NCBI RefSeq assembly: GCF_001557115.1 | Contig: NZ_LSKQ01000143.1 | Span: 1-17,566, forward strand | Reading direction: 5' to 3' | Length of the DNA stretch: 17,566 nt | From: Erythrobacter sp. CCH5-A1 | GTDB lineage: Bacteria > Pseudomonadota > Alphaproteobacteria > Sphingomonadales > Sphingomonadaceae | Part shown: piece by piece, positions 8,331 through 15,413 of the stretch | How positions within the stretch are numbered: position 1 is the first letter of the stretch | Layout: each line of letters opens with the position of its first letter | Notes under the pieces: model-generated | What the model was told of the DNA's origin: nothing | The model's database searches: none | The model's input: only the letters and a program-made list of their open reading frames with translations | Translations under genes and position numbers: made by a program

Positions 8331-8360
8331 AAGGCCGGCAGGTCGCCCCCTGCCGGCCTT
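8331..8360. terminator. Bidirectional intrinsic terminator between M16 protease and receptor genes
   Basis: AAGGCCGGCAGG (8331-8342) pairs perfectly with 8349-8360 around a 6-nt loop. The left flank is A-rich (CAAAAAGAAA), giving a U-tract for the minus-strand transcript. The right flank is CCCCTTT, a weaker tract for the plus strand. It sits 13 nt after the protease stop and 43 nt beyond the receptor stop, exactly where a shared terminator for convergent genes is expected. Confidence 0.85.
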
Positions 8361-8403
8361 CCCCTTTGCGGCGCTCCCCGGTGAGGGGGAGCTAACCCTC
8401 AGC

Positions 8404-10632
8404 TCAGTACTTGAAGCTCACCATCGCGCCGATGACGCGCGGCTCGTTCACGAAGGCCGTGTTGTTGTTGAAGTCGACCACGCCCAGGACATTGTCCTCG
8501 TCGGTGATGTTGCGCGCGAAGGCGGCGACTTCCCACTGCCCGTTGTTGCCCGCATAACCGACCTTCAGACCACCTTCGAAGCGGCTGCCGGCGTTGAACT
8601 CGGCGCTTTCGTAGAGCAGGAAGTTCGTCTCGCCGAGGTAGACCCAGTCGGTGAAGATGTAGAACTCGCCCGAATTGCCCACCGGGATGCCGTAGCGCGC
8701 GGTCAGATCGCCGCTCCACTCGGGCGCGTTGGGGAAGGGGTTGCCGTCGATGAAGGCGCGGCGGGTGCCGCTGATCACGCGGGTCGGATCGGTGACGGTG
8801 CACTGCGCGCAGATGCCCACTGCAAGGTTCGGATCCTGGATCTCGGTGTTGTTGTAGGCAACGCCGAGGGTCACGAGCAGGCGCGGGGTGATCTGGAACG
8901 CGCTGTCGAGCTCGAAGCCGTAGCCTTCACCCTTGTTCGCGTTGATCAGCTGCACGAGGTTGCCCGCACCGCCGACCGCAGTGAACTGCGGGTCCTCGAC
9001 GGTGTAGTAATAGACCGCACCGTTCAGACGCACGCGGCGATCGGCGAGCTCGGTCTTGAAGCCGGCTTCGTAGGAGGTGATGTTCTCCGACTGCGCGACC
9101 GAGGGCGCGCTGAAGAAGGCGACGTCACGGCCCTGGATGGTCGGCCCGCGGAACGAGTTGGCGGCCTTGACATAGACGCTCGCGTCCTCGGAGAGGTCCG
9201 CGAAGAGGCTGAGGTCCCAGTCGAACTGGTCGTCGCCCACGCTGCGCGGCTGCGGCGCGGCGCCCGACAGCACAACGAAGTCCTTCTCGTCGTCGGTGTA
9301 GCGGATCCCGCCGGTGGCACGCAGGGTGTCGGTGAGCTGGTAGGTCACCTGACCGAACAGTGCCCAGGCGTCGTTGGTGTGGTTGACGGTGACCGGCGGC
9401 GGGAAGGTGAAGCCCACCGTGGTGACGTCGAAATCGCTCGAGAAGTAGAAGCCGCCGATCTGCCAGCTGAGCGGGCCGTCGGTGGTCGAGGCGAGGCGGA
9501 TTTCCTGGGTGAACTGCTCGAGGTCGATCGAGTCCTGCGTGTCCGAGGGGAACGGGATGAAGCCCGGCCCGGTGACGAGGTTGCCGCCGTCGACATCGCC
9601 GCGGCTCGAACCTTCGCTGGTCCAGTAGCTGGTGATCGAGGTCAGGGTCGCGCCGTCGAACTCGTAGGCGCCGGTCAGCGTCAGGCCGACCTGCTCGTAA
9701 TCGGCAAGGTTGCCGCCGCCGGCGTCGTAGAACACCCGGTCGCGGTCATAGTTGTTGTTGAGCTCGTTGGTGTTGGTCGGCTGCGCGGTGGTGCGGCCGA
9801 GCACGTTGGCGCGGAAGAAGGTCGAGGAACCATCGAGGTTGCGGTAATTGACCGCAGCGAGGATGCTCGAACGCTCGGTCGGGGTGAACAGCAGCTGCCC
9901 GCGCACCGCGAAGTCGTTGTAGCCGCCCAGCGCGTTGTCGACGCCGGTGAAGCCGTTGTCGATCCAGTCGGCACGGTGCTGGAGCTGGGCCGCGATGCGG
10001 ACCGCGATCTTGTCCTGCACAAGGCTGCCGCCGATCGCACCGCCGACCGAAATCGTGTCGTAGCTGCCGTAGGACAGCGAGCCGTTGGCCGAGAAATCGT
10101 GGCTCGGCTTGATGCTGGTGACCTTCACCGCGCCGGCCGGAGTGTTGCGGCCGAACAGCGTGCCCTGCGGGCCGCGCAGGATTTCGACGCGCTCGACGTC
10201 GAACACCGGGAAGCTCTTCAGCGTCACGTTCTCGAGCACGACATCATCGAGCAGCACCGAGACCGGCTGCGAGGCGGCAAGGTCGAAGTCGGTGTTGCCG
10301 AGGCCGCGGATGTAGAAGCGCGGGGCGACGCGGCCGTTCGAGCTTTCGACGTTGAGGCCGGGCGCGGTGCCGGCCAGCGCGGTGATGTCGGCCGCGGCGC
10401 TGAATACCGCGCCTATGCGCTCCTGGTCAAGGATGTCGGCCGAAACGGGGACGTCCTGAAGGTTTTCCTCGCGGCGGTTGGCGGTGACGATGATGGTGGC
10501 GAGTTGGCCCTCATCTTCGGCAGAAGCGCCGTCCTGTGCGGCGGCGGGTGCGGCAAAGCCGAAAGTGGCGGCAGCGGCAAGAACGGTGGAGCCCGTCCAG
10601 GCAGCACGAATGGCGGAGAAGCGGTGAGACAT
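8404..10632 (-). CDS. TonB-dependent outer-membrane receptor
   Basis: The 742-residue product is an uptake receptor powered by TonB. The signal peptide covers about 1-32 (PAAA-QDG cleavage). A TonB box TIIVTA lies at 46-51, followed by ANRREENLQDVPVS. The plug domain shows FYIRGLGN, VSVLLDDVVL and VERVEILRGPQGTLFGRNTPAGAV, the classic plug signature. The rest is a long beta barrel ending in VSFKY, with the terminal aromatic residue used for barrel assembly. I chose the ATG at 10632 because the signal peptide starts there and AAGGGGG lies about 8 nt upstream. The frame is open further upstream without plausible coding. The ligand is not readable; iron complexes are the commonest for this family. 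It faces the M16 protease gene tail to tail. Confidence 0.93.
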   Translation of the reverse strand: MSHRFSAIRAAWTGSTVLAAAATFGFAAPAAAQDGASAEDEGQLATIIVTANRREENLQDVPVSADILDQERIGAVFSAAADITALAGTAPGLNVESSNGRVAPRFYIRGLGNTDFDLAASQPVSVLLDDVVLENVTLKSFPVFDVERVEILRGPQGTLFGRNTPAGAVKVTSIKPSHDFSANGSLSYGSYDTISVGGAIGGSLVQDKIAVRIAAQLQHRADWIDNGFTGVDNALGGYNDFAVRGQLLFTPTERSSILAAVNYRNLDGSSTFFRANVLGRTTAQPTNTNELNNNYDRDRVFYDAGGGNLADYEQVGLTLTGAYEFDGATLTSITSYWTSEGSSRGDVDGGNLVTGPGFIPFPSDTQDSIDLEQFTQEIRLASTTDGPLSWQIGGFYFSSDFDVTTVGFTFPPPVTVNHTNDAWALFGQVTYQLTDTLRATGGIRYTDDEKDFVVLSGAAPQPRSVGDDQFDWDLSLFADLSEDASVYVKAANSFRGPTIQGRDVAFFSAPSVAQSENITSYEAGFKTELADRRVRLNGAVYYYTVEDPQFTAVGGAGNLVQLINANKGEGYGFELDSAFQITPRLLVTLGVAYNNTEIQDPNLAVGICAQCTVTDPTRVISGTRRAFIDGNPFPNAPEWSGDLTARYGIPVGNSGEFYIFTDWVYLGETNFLLYESAEFNAGSRFEGGLKVGYAGNNGQWEVAAFARNITDEDNVLGVVDFNNNTAFVNEPRVIGAMVSFKY

Positions 10633-10779
10633 CGGAAAACCCCCTTGGCTATGGCCTTTGGTATGGTCGGATGGTGCGTAGGTGCGGGCCCGCCCGTGGC
10701 ATTTCTCTCCGATTCGCGCGAGATAGCCACACCGCAATGTTGCGTGAAAGAGACGCTTTTCGGGCGTTCTTCGGACAGT

Positions 10780-10798
10780 TGTTGCAACAGGGTTACAA
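10780..10798. promoter_or_regulatory. Operator-like palindrome and direct repeat
   Basis: TGTTGCAACA (10780-10789) is a perfect 10-bp palindrome. GTTGCAA (10781-10787) is repeated as GTTACAA (10792-10798) exactly 11 bp later, one turn of the helix. The pair lies about 150 nt upstream of the receptor start and about 170 nt upstream of purS. This looks like a transcription factor site, but I cannot name the factor. Confidence 0.35.
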
Positions 10799-10885
10799 TC
10801 GGCGGCCTTCCGCGACCGATTTATGACAAACCGGAGGCGTACCGGGGCGCGACACCTGTGATGTTGAGAAGCGCAAATCCCGCGA

Positions 10886-10913
10886 TTGCGCGCGCGGCGC
10901 GGGGCGCTATAGC
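10886..10913 (+). promoter_or_regulatory. Candidate purS promoter
   Basis: TTGCGC (10886-10891) and TATAGC (10908-10913) are 16 nt apart and lie 58 nt before the purS start. The -10 box is inside a near-palindrome, GGGGCGCTATAGCGACCCC (10901-10919), which could also be a binding site or hairpin. The match to a sigma-70 promoter is moderate. Confidence 0.45.
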
Positions 10914-10970
10914 GACCCCGCAACCCGGCGATCCCCCAGCCGCCCGCCGGCAAGAACGGAGCATCAGGCC

Positions 10971-11216
10971 ATGCAAGTGCGCGTCCTCGTCAGACTGAAG
11001 CCCGGCGTGCTCGATCCGCAGGGCCGCGCGGTGCACCATGCGCTCGAGGGCCTGGGCTTTGCCGGCGTCGAGGATGTCCGCATCGGCCGGCTGATCGAAC
11101 TCGACCTTTCCGAGGGCACCGACGAAGCCACGATCCGCCAGATGTGCGAGAAGCTGCTCGCCAACACGGTGATCGAGAACTTCACGATTGAAGGCTTGGG
11201 CGAAGGCGCGAACTGA
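10971..11216 (+). CDS. purS: Phosphoribosylformylglycinamidine synthase subunit PurS
   Basis: The 81-residue product is the small scaffold subunit of the three-part FGAM synthase (PurS-PurQ-PurL), which converts FGAR to FGAM in de novo purine synthesis. It begins [21 protein letters not shown], the typical PurS start, followed by [20 protein letters not shown] and [16 protein letters not shown]. PurS holds PurQ and PurL together and helps ammonia transfer. Its TGA overlaps the purQ ATG by one base (TGATG at 11214-11218), so translation is coupled. purL is not in the window. Confidence 0.96.
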   Translation: MQVRVLVRLKPGVLDPQGRAVHHALEGLGFAGVEDVRIGRLIELDLSEGTDEATIRQMCEKLLANTVIENFTIEGLGEGAN

Positions 11217-11905
11217 TGGCATTCCGGGCAGCGGTCATCACCTTCCCCGGCTCCAACTGCGACCGGGACATGGCAACCGCGCTCGAAGCGGTATCGGGCA
11301 CGCCGGCCATCCGTGTGTGGCACGCCGATGCCGACCTGCCCTCCGGCCTTGACCTCATCGCCCTGCCCGGCGGCTTTTCCTATGGCGACTATCTGCGCTC
11401 GGGCGCGATGGCGGCGACCAGCCCGATCATGCGTGCGGTGATTGCCGCGGCGGGGCGCGGTGTGCCGGTGCTCGGCGTGTGCAACGGCTTCCAGGTGCTC
11501 ACCGAAGCCCGCCTGCTCCCCGGCGCGCTGCTGCGCAATGCCGGGCAGCGCTTCGTGTGCCGGACCGCGGCCTTGAGCGTCGAGAACGCCGCCACCCCCT
11601 TCACCGCGGGCTATGCGGCGGGCGAGACGATCCGTATTCCCGTCGCGCATCACGACGGCAATTACTATGCCGATGCCGAAACGCTCGACATGCTCGAAGG
11701 CGAAGGGCGGATCGCGTTCCGCTACGCCGAAGCGGTCAATGGTTCGGCGCGCGACATTGCCGGGGTGCTGAGCGCCGATGGCCGGGTGCTCGGCATGATG
11801 CCGCACCCAGAACGCGCGATCGAACCGGCCGCGCATCCGGCGCTTGGCGGCGCGGACGGGCGGCGGCTGTTCGAAAGCGTGCTCGCCAGCTTCGCCACCG
11901 CCTGA
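11216..11905 (+). CDS. purQ: Phosphoribosylformylglycinamidine synthase subunit PurQ (glutamine amidotransferase)
   Basis: The 229-residue product is a class I glutaminase that releases ammonia from glutamine for FGAM synthesis by PurL. The N-terminal [11 protein letters not shown] and the [17 protein letters not shown] segment are PurQ hallmarks. The nucleophile C89 lies in GVCNGFQ, and the catalytic pair H197 and E199 lies in MMPHPER. The length is normal and all catalytic residues are present. It overlaps purS by one base. It converges on the GGDEF-EAL gene with only 7 nt between the two stop codons. Confidence 0.97.
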   Translation: MAFRAAVITFPGSNCDRDMATALEAVSGTPAIRVWHADADLPSGLDLIALPGGFSYGDYLRSGAMAATSPIMRAVIAAAGRGVPVLGVCNGFQVLTEARLLPGALLRNAGQRFVCRTAALSVENAATPFTAGYAAGETIRIPVAHHDGNYYADAETLDMLEGEGRIAFRYAEAVNGSARDIAGVLSADGRVLGMMPHPERAIEPAAHPALGGADGRRLFESVLASFATA

Positions 11906-11932
11906 CGCAGGATCAGGCGCGCCGTTCCTGCG
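11906..11932. terminator. Possible hairpin at the purQ / GGDEF-EAL convergent junction
   Basis: CGCAGGA (11906-11912) pairs with TCCTGCG (11926-11932) around a 13-nt loop that contains the palindrome GGCGCGCC. It starts right after the purQ stop and covers the last codons of the minus-strand gene. There is no T-tract on either side, so intrinsic termination is doubtful. Confidence 0.3.
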
Positions 11933-14267
11933 CGATTGCGAACAGGCGGCTTGCATCGGCGGCCGTCATCGGCCGGCCGAAATAGAATCCCTGGATCTTG
12001 TCGCAACCGAGGTTGCGGATCAGTTCGGCTTCCTCGCCGGTCTCCACGCCCTCGGCGGTGGTGGACATGTCGAGGCTCTTGGCCATCGCCACCACCGCGT
12101 TGATGATGGCGAGGCTCTCCGCGCTCCCCTGCGCCGCGCCCTGCACGAAGGTGCGATCGACCTTGATGGTCGAAAAGCGGAGCTTCCTCAGGTAGCCCAG
12201 TGACGAATAGCCCGTCCCGAAATCGTCGAGCGCGACCGAACAGCCCAGCGCCATCACCTGTTCGAGCGCGTTGCGGGCCACGCTCGCATCGCGCAGGAAG
12301 ATGCTTTCGGTCACCTCGACCTCGAGCCGCTCGGGACGCAGGCCGGTCGCCGCGAGCGCCTGCACCACCTCGGCATGGAAGCCGGGTTCGAGCAGCTGTT
12401 CGGGCGAGACGTTGACGTTGACCTTGACGTGTTCGGGCCAGTTGCGCGCTTCCTCGCAGGCCTTGCGCATTACCCAGCGGCCGATCGGCACGATCAGGCG
12501 GGTGTCCTCGGCGAGCGGGATGAACTTGCCGGGGCTGACGAAGCCGTGGTCTTCCGAATTCCAGCGCACCAGCGCCTCGAAGCTCACCACCTGTTCGGTG
12601 TGCGCATCGACCACCGGCTGGTAATGCAGCACCATCTCGTCGCGGCCCAATGCCTTGCGCAGCGCGACTTCGAGCTGGCGGCGTTCCTCGGCCGAGGCGT
12701 GGAGCACCGGTTCGAAACGGCAATGCTCGCCCCCGCCGCCGTCTTTGGCGCGGTAAAGCGCAAGGTCGGCATTGCGCATCATCTCTTCGACCGTGGCGCC
12801 ATCGCGCGGACCTTCGGCCGAACCGACGCTGGCGCCGACATAAAGCGTGTGGTGATCGACCTGATAGGGCTCCGACAGGCGCTCGATCACGCGCCGGGCA
12901 AGATCGGAGATGACCTGCGGTCCGCTGGCGTCGCGGACCACGATGGCGAATTCGTCGCCCCCCAGGCGCCCGCACATCTGGTTCTCGCCCATCAGCGATT
13001 GCAGCCGCGCCGAAACCTGCGCCAGCAGCTTGTCGCCGGTCATGTGGCCGAGCGAATCGTTGACCGCCTTGAACCGGTCGAGGTCCACCATCAGCAGCGC
13101 GCAGCGGGTGCGCCACTGCGCGGCATAGCGCAGCGCCTCGCCCAGCGCCTCGGTCAGCTGCAAGCGGTTGGGCAGCTGGGTGAGCGTGTCGTAGCGTGCG
13201 AGATAGGCGATCTTCTCGGAGGACTTGCGCTGTTCGGTGACATCCGAGCCGACCCCGCGGAAACCGGTGAAGCGGCCCTGCTCGTCCCGCATCGGGGTGC
13301 CCGAAAGCTCCCACCAGCGTTCCTCGCCCAGGATCGAGACCTGCACCAGCAGGTTGGAGAAGTTCTCGCGGTTCTTGAGCCTTTCGGCCAGATCGTGGAG
13401 GCTCGCCGGGAACTGCCCGCTCGACCACAGGGTGCCGGCGATCATTTCGAGCAGCGGCTTGCCCTCGACCTCGGCCTGCGGGCGGCCGAGTGCGAAGGCG
13501 AAGCGCGGGGACACCGAACGCAGCCGCCGCGCGGGATCGACTTCCCACAGCCAGTCGGCCTCGTTCTCCTCGAACTCGCGCAGCAGGAGCGAGACCACCG
13601 CCTCCTTCTCTGCAAGGGCCGTCTCGGCCAGTCGTGCCTTGACGAAGGTCGTGCGGATCTCGACCGTTGCGACGAGGTTGGCGATGGTGAACAGGATCGC
13701 CCCGCCCATCGCATACCATTCCCCCGCAAGCGCCTGCGCGATGACCGTGCCCGTGCCCAGCACCGCGATGTAGATCAGCACGCTGAGCGGCGAGGTCGAA
13801 TAGACGAAGGTCGAGGCGCTGATCAGAGCGAGGATGATGAGCAGCAGGCTGGTCGCCTGCGCGCCGTTCGCAAGCCACGGGAACAGCACCAGCGCCGCCA
13901 CCCAGCACAGAGCCCCTGCAAGCGCGTTGAGGTTCTGCGCGCGCTCGAGCTTGGCGGGGGCGATCCTCGCGGCTGTGTCGACCAGCTGCATGTCGGTCTG
14001 GCGGGTGCGAAACAGAATGATCGCCAGGAGCGCCGCCCAGGGCAGGACCACCACGGCCCCGATCAGCGGAGCGAAGATGCTGACCACGAATGCGCCGACC
14101 ATCGCGTTGGCGATCATGCGGTTGCGGCTCGCGCGGGTGAGGCCGGCCACATCGTCCGCCCGCAGGCGTGTCGCATCGAACGCAGGATTGCGCGTCAATC
14201 CGAGCACGTCGGAAAGCGGCAGCTCGGCAGGCAGCGCCGGCTGCGGTGAGGTGACATCCTTGCCCAC
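11913..14267 (-). CDS. Membrane-bound PAS-GGDEF-EAL cyclic-di-GMP protein
   Basis: The 784-residue product has about five or six hydrophobic segments between residues 52 and 202 (52-88, 112-131, 138-157, 161-180, 186-202), an apparent PAS domain (about 225-345, ending FRGVGSDVTEQRK), a GGDEF domain and an EAL domain. RLGGDEF is intact at 434-440. EAL is intact at 564-566, with conserved N617 (VNVNVSP), E651/E654 (EVEVTES), DDFGTGYSSL (681-690) and K702 (IKVDRTF). Both diguanylate cyclase and c-di-GMP phosphodiesterase activities are therefore possible. The RxxD inhibitory site is not present at its usual place before GGDEF. The start is GTG (14265-14267). No ATG lies between it and the upstream in-frame stop, and the ribosome binding site is weak. 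It is divergent from an AraC regulator, with CtrA-like boxes between. Confidence 0.93.
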   Translation of the reverse strand: MGKDVTSPQPALPAELPLSDVLGLTRNPAFDATRLRADDVAGLTRASRNRMIANAMVGAFVVSIFAPLIGAVVVLPWAALLAIILFRTRQTDMQLVDTAARIAPAKLERAQNLNALAGALCWVAALVLFPWLANGAQATSLLLIILALISASTFVYSTSPLSVLIYIAVLGTGTVIAQALAGEWYAMGGAILFTIANLVATVEIRTTFVKARLAETALAEKEAVVSLLLREFEENEADWLWEVDPARRLRSVSPRFAFALGRPQAEVEGKPLLEMIAGTLWSSGQFPASLHDLAERLKNRENFSNLLVQVSILGEERWWELSGTPMRDEQGRFTGFRGVGSDVTEQRKSSEKIAYLARYDTLTQLPNRLQLTEALGEALRYAAQWRTRCALLMVDLDRFKAVNDSLGHMTGDKLLAQVSARLQSLMGENQMCGRLGGDEFAIVVRDASGPQVISDLARRVIERLSEPYQVDHHTLYVGASVGSAEGPRDGATVEEMMRNADLALYRAKDGGGGEHCRFEPVLHASAEERRQLEVALRKALGRDEMVLHYQPVVDAHTEQVVSFEALVRWNSEDHGFVSPGKFIPLAEDTRLIVPIGRWVMRKACEEARNWPEHVKVNVNVSPEQLLEPGFHAEVVQALAATGLRPERLEVEVTESIFLRDASVARNALEQVMALGCSVALDDFGTGYSSLGYLRKLRFSTIKVDRTFVQGAAQGSAESLAIINAVVAMAKSLDMSTTAEGVETGEEAELIRNLGCDKIQGFYFGRPMTAADASRLFAIAQERRA

Positions 14268-14277
14268 GGGCGACAGA

Positions 14278-14340
14278 TTAACCGCGAATGGTTAGTGCGC
14301 GGTAAAGTCCCGAGAAGAGATCGCAGCGGGTAATGGTTAA
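14278..14340. promoter_or_regulatory. Cluster of CtrA-like TTAACC boxes between GGDEF-EAL and AraC genes
   Basis: TTAACCAT is present exactly on the minus strand at 14333-14340. A one-mismatch copy, CTAACCAT, is on the minus strand at 14288-14295, and TTAACCGC is on the plus strand at 14278-14285. TTAACCAT is a known alphaproteobacterial CtrA half-site form; the full site is TTAA-N7-TTAA, which I do not see here. The two minus-strand copies are 45 bp apart and lie 21-73 nt upstream of the GGDEF-EAL start. The same repeats could instead be an AraC-type operator made of direct AATGGTTA repeats. Confidence 0.4.
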
Positions 14341-14486
14341 CTCGCCGCCGCCCGATGGTGCCGGTATTGCGGGAGATTCGATCGGTCGCATGGCCCGGCA
14401 TTGCCCGCCGCAATCCTGCCGTGATAGGCCAGTCCGGTCTTGCGAGGGAGGCAGGCACCCGTTCGTTCTGGAAAGGACCGGCCCCG

Positions 14487-15398
14487 ATGCCCCCACTTGC
14501 GATCCGGCAGACCTGCACGGGCATCGATTCCTACGACAGCGCGCGCTGGACCGGCGGTGCGCCCCGGCTTGACCGGGTGCGGCGCGGCTCGGGCATCGCC
14601 ACGCTGCTGCAATGCGGCGGATCGGGGCGCGGCGAGGTGATGGAGGCCGATGTTCCCGAGACGGACCACGCCGTCTCGCTGTTCCGGATCAGCACGCCTG
14701 GCGAGGTCGACCGCCGCATCACCGGCACGCCGCAGCGCGCGGTCTATCGCGCCGGCGAAGGCTGCCTGCTCGCGCCGGGCACGGACAGCTGGTGGACCAC
14801 CGAGGACAGCAACAACGCGGGCTGGTTCCACATCCACTTCGCGCACGAGGTCATCGGCGAGGCCGAGGCGGCCCACAATCTCAGGCTCGAGACCGTCCCG
14901 GTGGTCGCCGATCGCAACATCTTCTGGCTGGTGGCCTCCTTCTTCGAGCTCGCCGGGCAGGAGGACACGCCCGACCCGCTGCTGTGGCAGTCGCTCGGAC
15001 AGGTGCTGCTGTGGCGGCTGATGCTGCTCACCGCGCCGAAGCGGCGCCGCGACGAGACCCGCGGCGGGCTGGCCCCGTGGCAGGCACGGCGCACCACCGA
15101 ATATCTCGCCGACAATCTCGACCGGCGGGTGACGCTGGCCGAGCTCGCCGCGATCGCGCGCCTCTCGCCGTTCCACTTCGCCCGCGCCTTCGCCAAGACC
15201 CTGGGCGCGCCGCCGCACCGGTACCAGCAGCAGCTCCGGCTCGCGCGCGCCTGCGAGCTGCTGGCGCGGACCGACATGCGTATCATCGATGTCGCGCTGG
15301 CGGTCGGCTATGAAAGCCCGCAGGCGCTGGCCCGGGTGTTCGCGCAGGCGCACGGCGTGTCGCCCTCGCAATGGCGACGCGACCACGGCCCGGGCTGA
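14487..15398 (+). CDS. AraC-family transcriptional regulator
   Basis: The 303-residue protein has an N-terminal half without a clear match, possibly cupin-like (APGTDSWWTTEDSNNAGWFHIHF at about 96-118 resembles the AraC effector domain). The C-terminal DNA-binding domain of two helix-turn-helices is at about 200-300. The first is VTLAELAAIARLSPFHFARAF (about 215-235). The second includes IIDVALAVGYESPQALARVF (266-285), followed by HGVSPSQWRR. I chose the ATG at 14487 because GAAAGGA lies 9 nt upstream; the in-frame codons before it, from 14355, look non-coding. It is transcribed away from the GGDEF-EAL gene, so it may regulate that gene or itself. The effector is unknown. Its stop is 15 nt from the glmS stop. 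Confidence 0.93.
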   Translation: MPPLAIRQTCTGIDSYDSARWTGGAPRLDRVRRGSGIATLLQCGGSGRGEVMEADVPETDHAVSLFRISTPGEVDRRITGTPQRAVYRAGEGCLLAPGTDSWWTTEDSNNAGWFHIHFAHEVIGEAEAAHNLRLETVPVVADRNIFWLVASFFELAGQEDTPDPLLWQSLGQVLLWRLMLLTAPKRRRDETRGGLAPWQARRTTEYLADNLDRRVTLAELAAIARLSPFHFARAFAKTLGAPPHRYQQQLRLARACELLARTDMRIIDVALAVGYESPQALARVFAQAHGVSPSQWRRDHGPG

Positions 15399-15404
15399 CC
15401 GGGC
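15388..15404. terminator. Weak hairpin at the AraC / glmS convergent junction
   Basis: GCCCGG (15388-15393) pairs with CCGGGC (15399-15404) around a 5-nt loop that contains the AraC-family stop codon. There is no T-tract. It may help end both convergent transcripts, but this is uncertain. Confidence 0.3.
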
Positions 15405-15413
15405 GCGCGCCGC

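Larger units (their letters stand above)
10633..10970. other. Divergent intergenic region between receptor and purS (338 nt)
   Basis: I see no gene here. Open frames crossing it are extensions of shadows of the receptor gene. It contains the receptor's ribosome binding site near 10640-10646 (read on the minus strand), an operator-like GTTGCAA/GTTACAA pair at 10780-10798, and a candidate purS promoter near 10886-10913. Transcripts for both neighbours must start within it. Confidence 0.7.

Noticed and set aside
7780..10998. A 1072-codon plus-strand open frame opposite the receptor gene
   Set aside because: Its composition is typical of an antisense shadow in GC-rich DNA, and the minus strand encodes a complete TonB-dependent receptor with signal peptide, plug and C-terminal aromatic residue.
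12375..14249. A 624-codon plus-strand frame opposite the GGDEF-EAL gene
   Set aside because: It is antisense to well conserved GGDEF and EAL motifs, shows no domain of its own and has no ribosome binding site of note.
14278..14295. Full CtrA site TTAA-N7-TTAA
   Set aside because: The spacing does not fit. Only TTAACC-type half-sites are present, so I report them as CtrA-like only.
14355..14486. N-terminal extension of the AraC regulator from an ATG at 14355
   Set aside because: The extension looks non-coding, and GAAAGGA is well placed 9 nt before the ATG at 14487.
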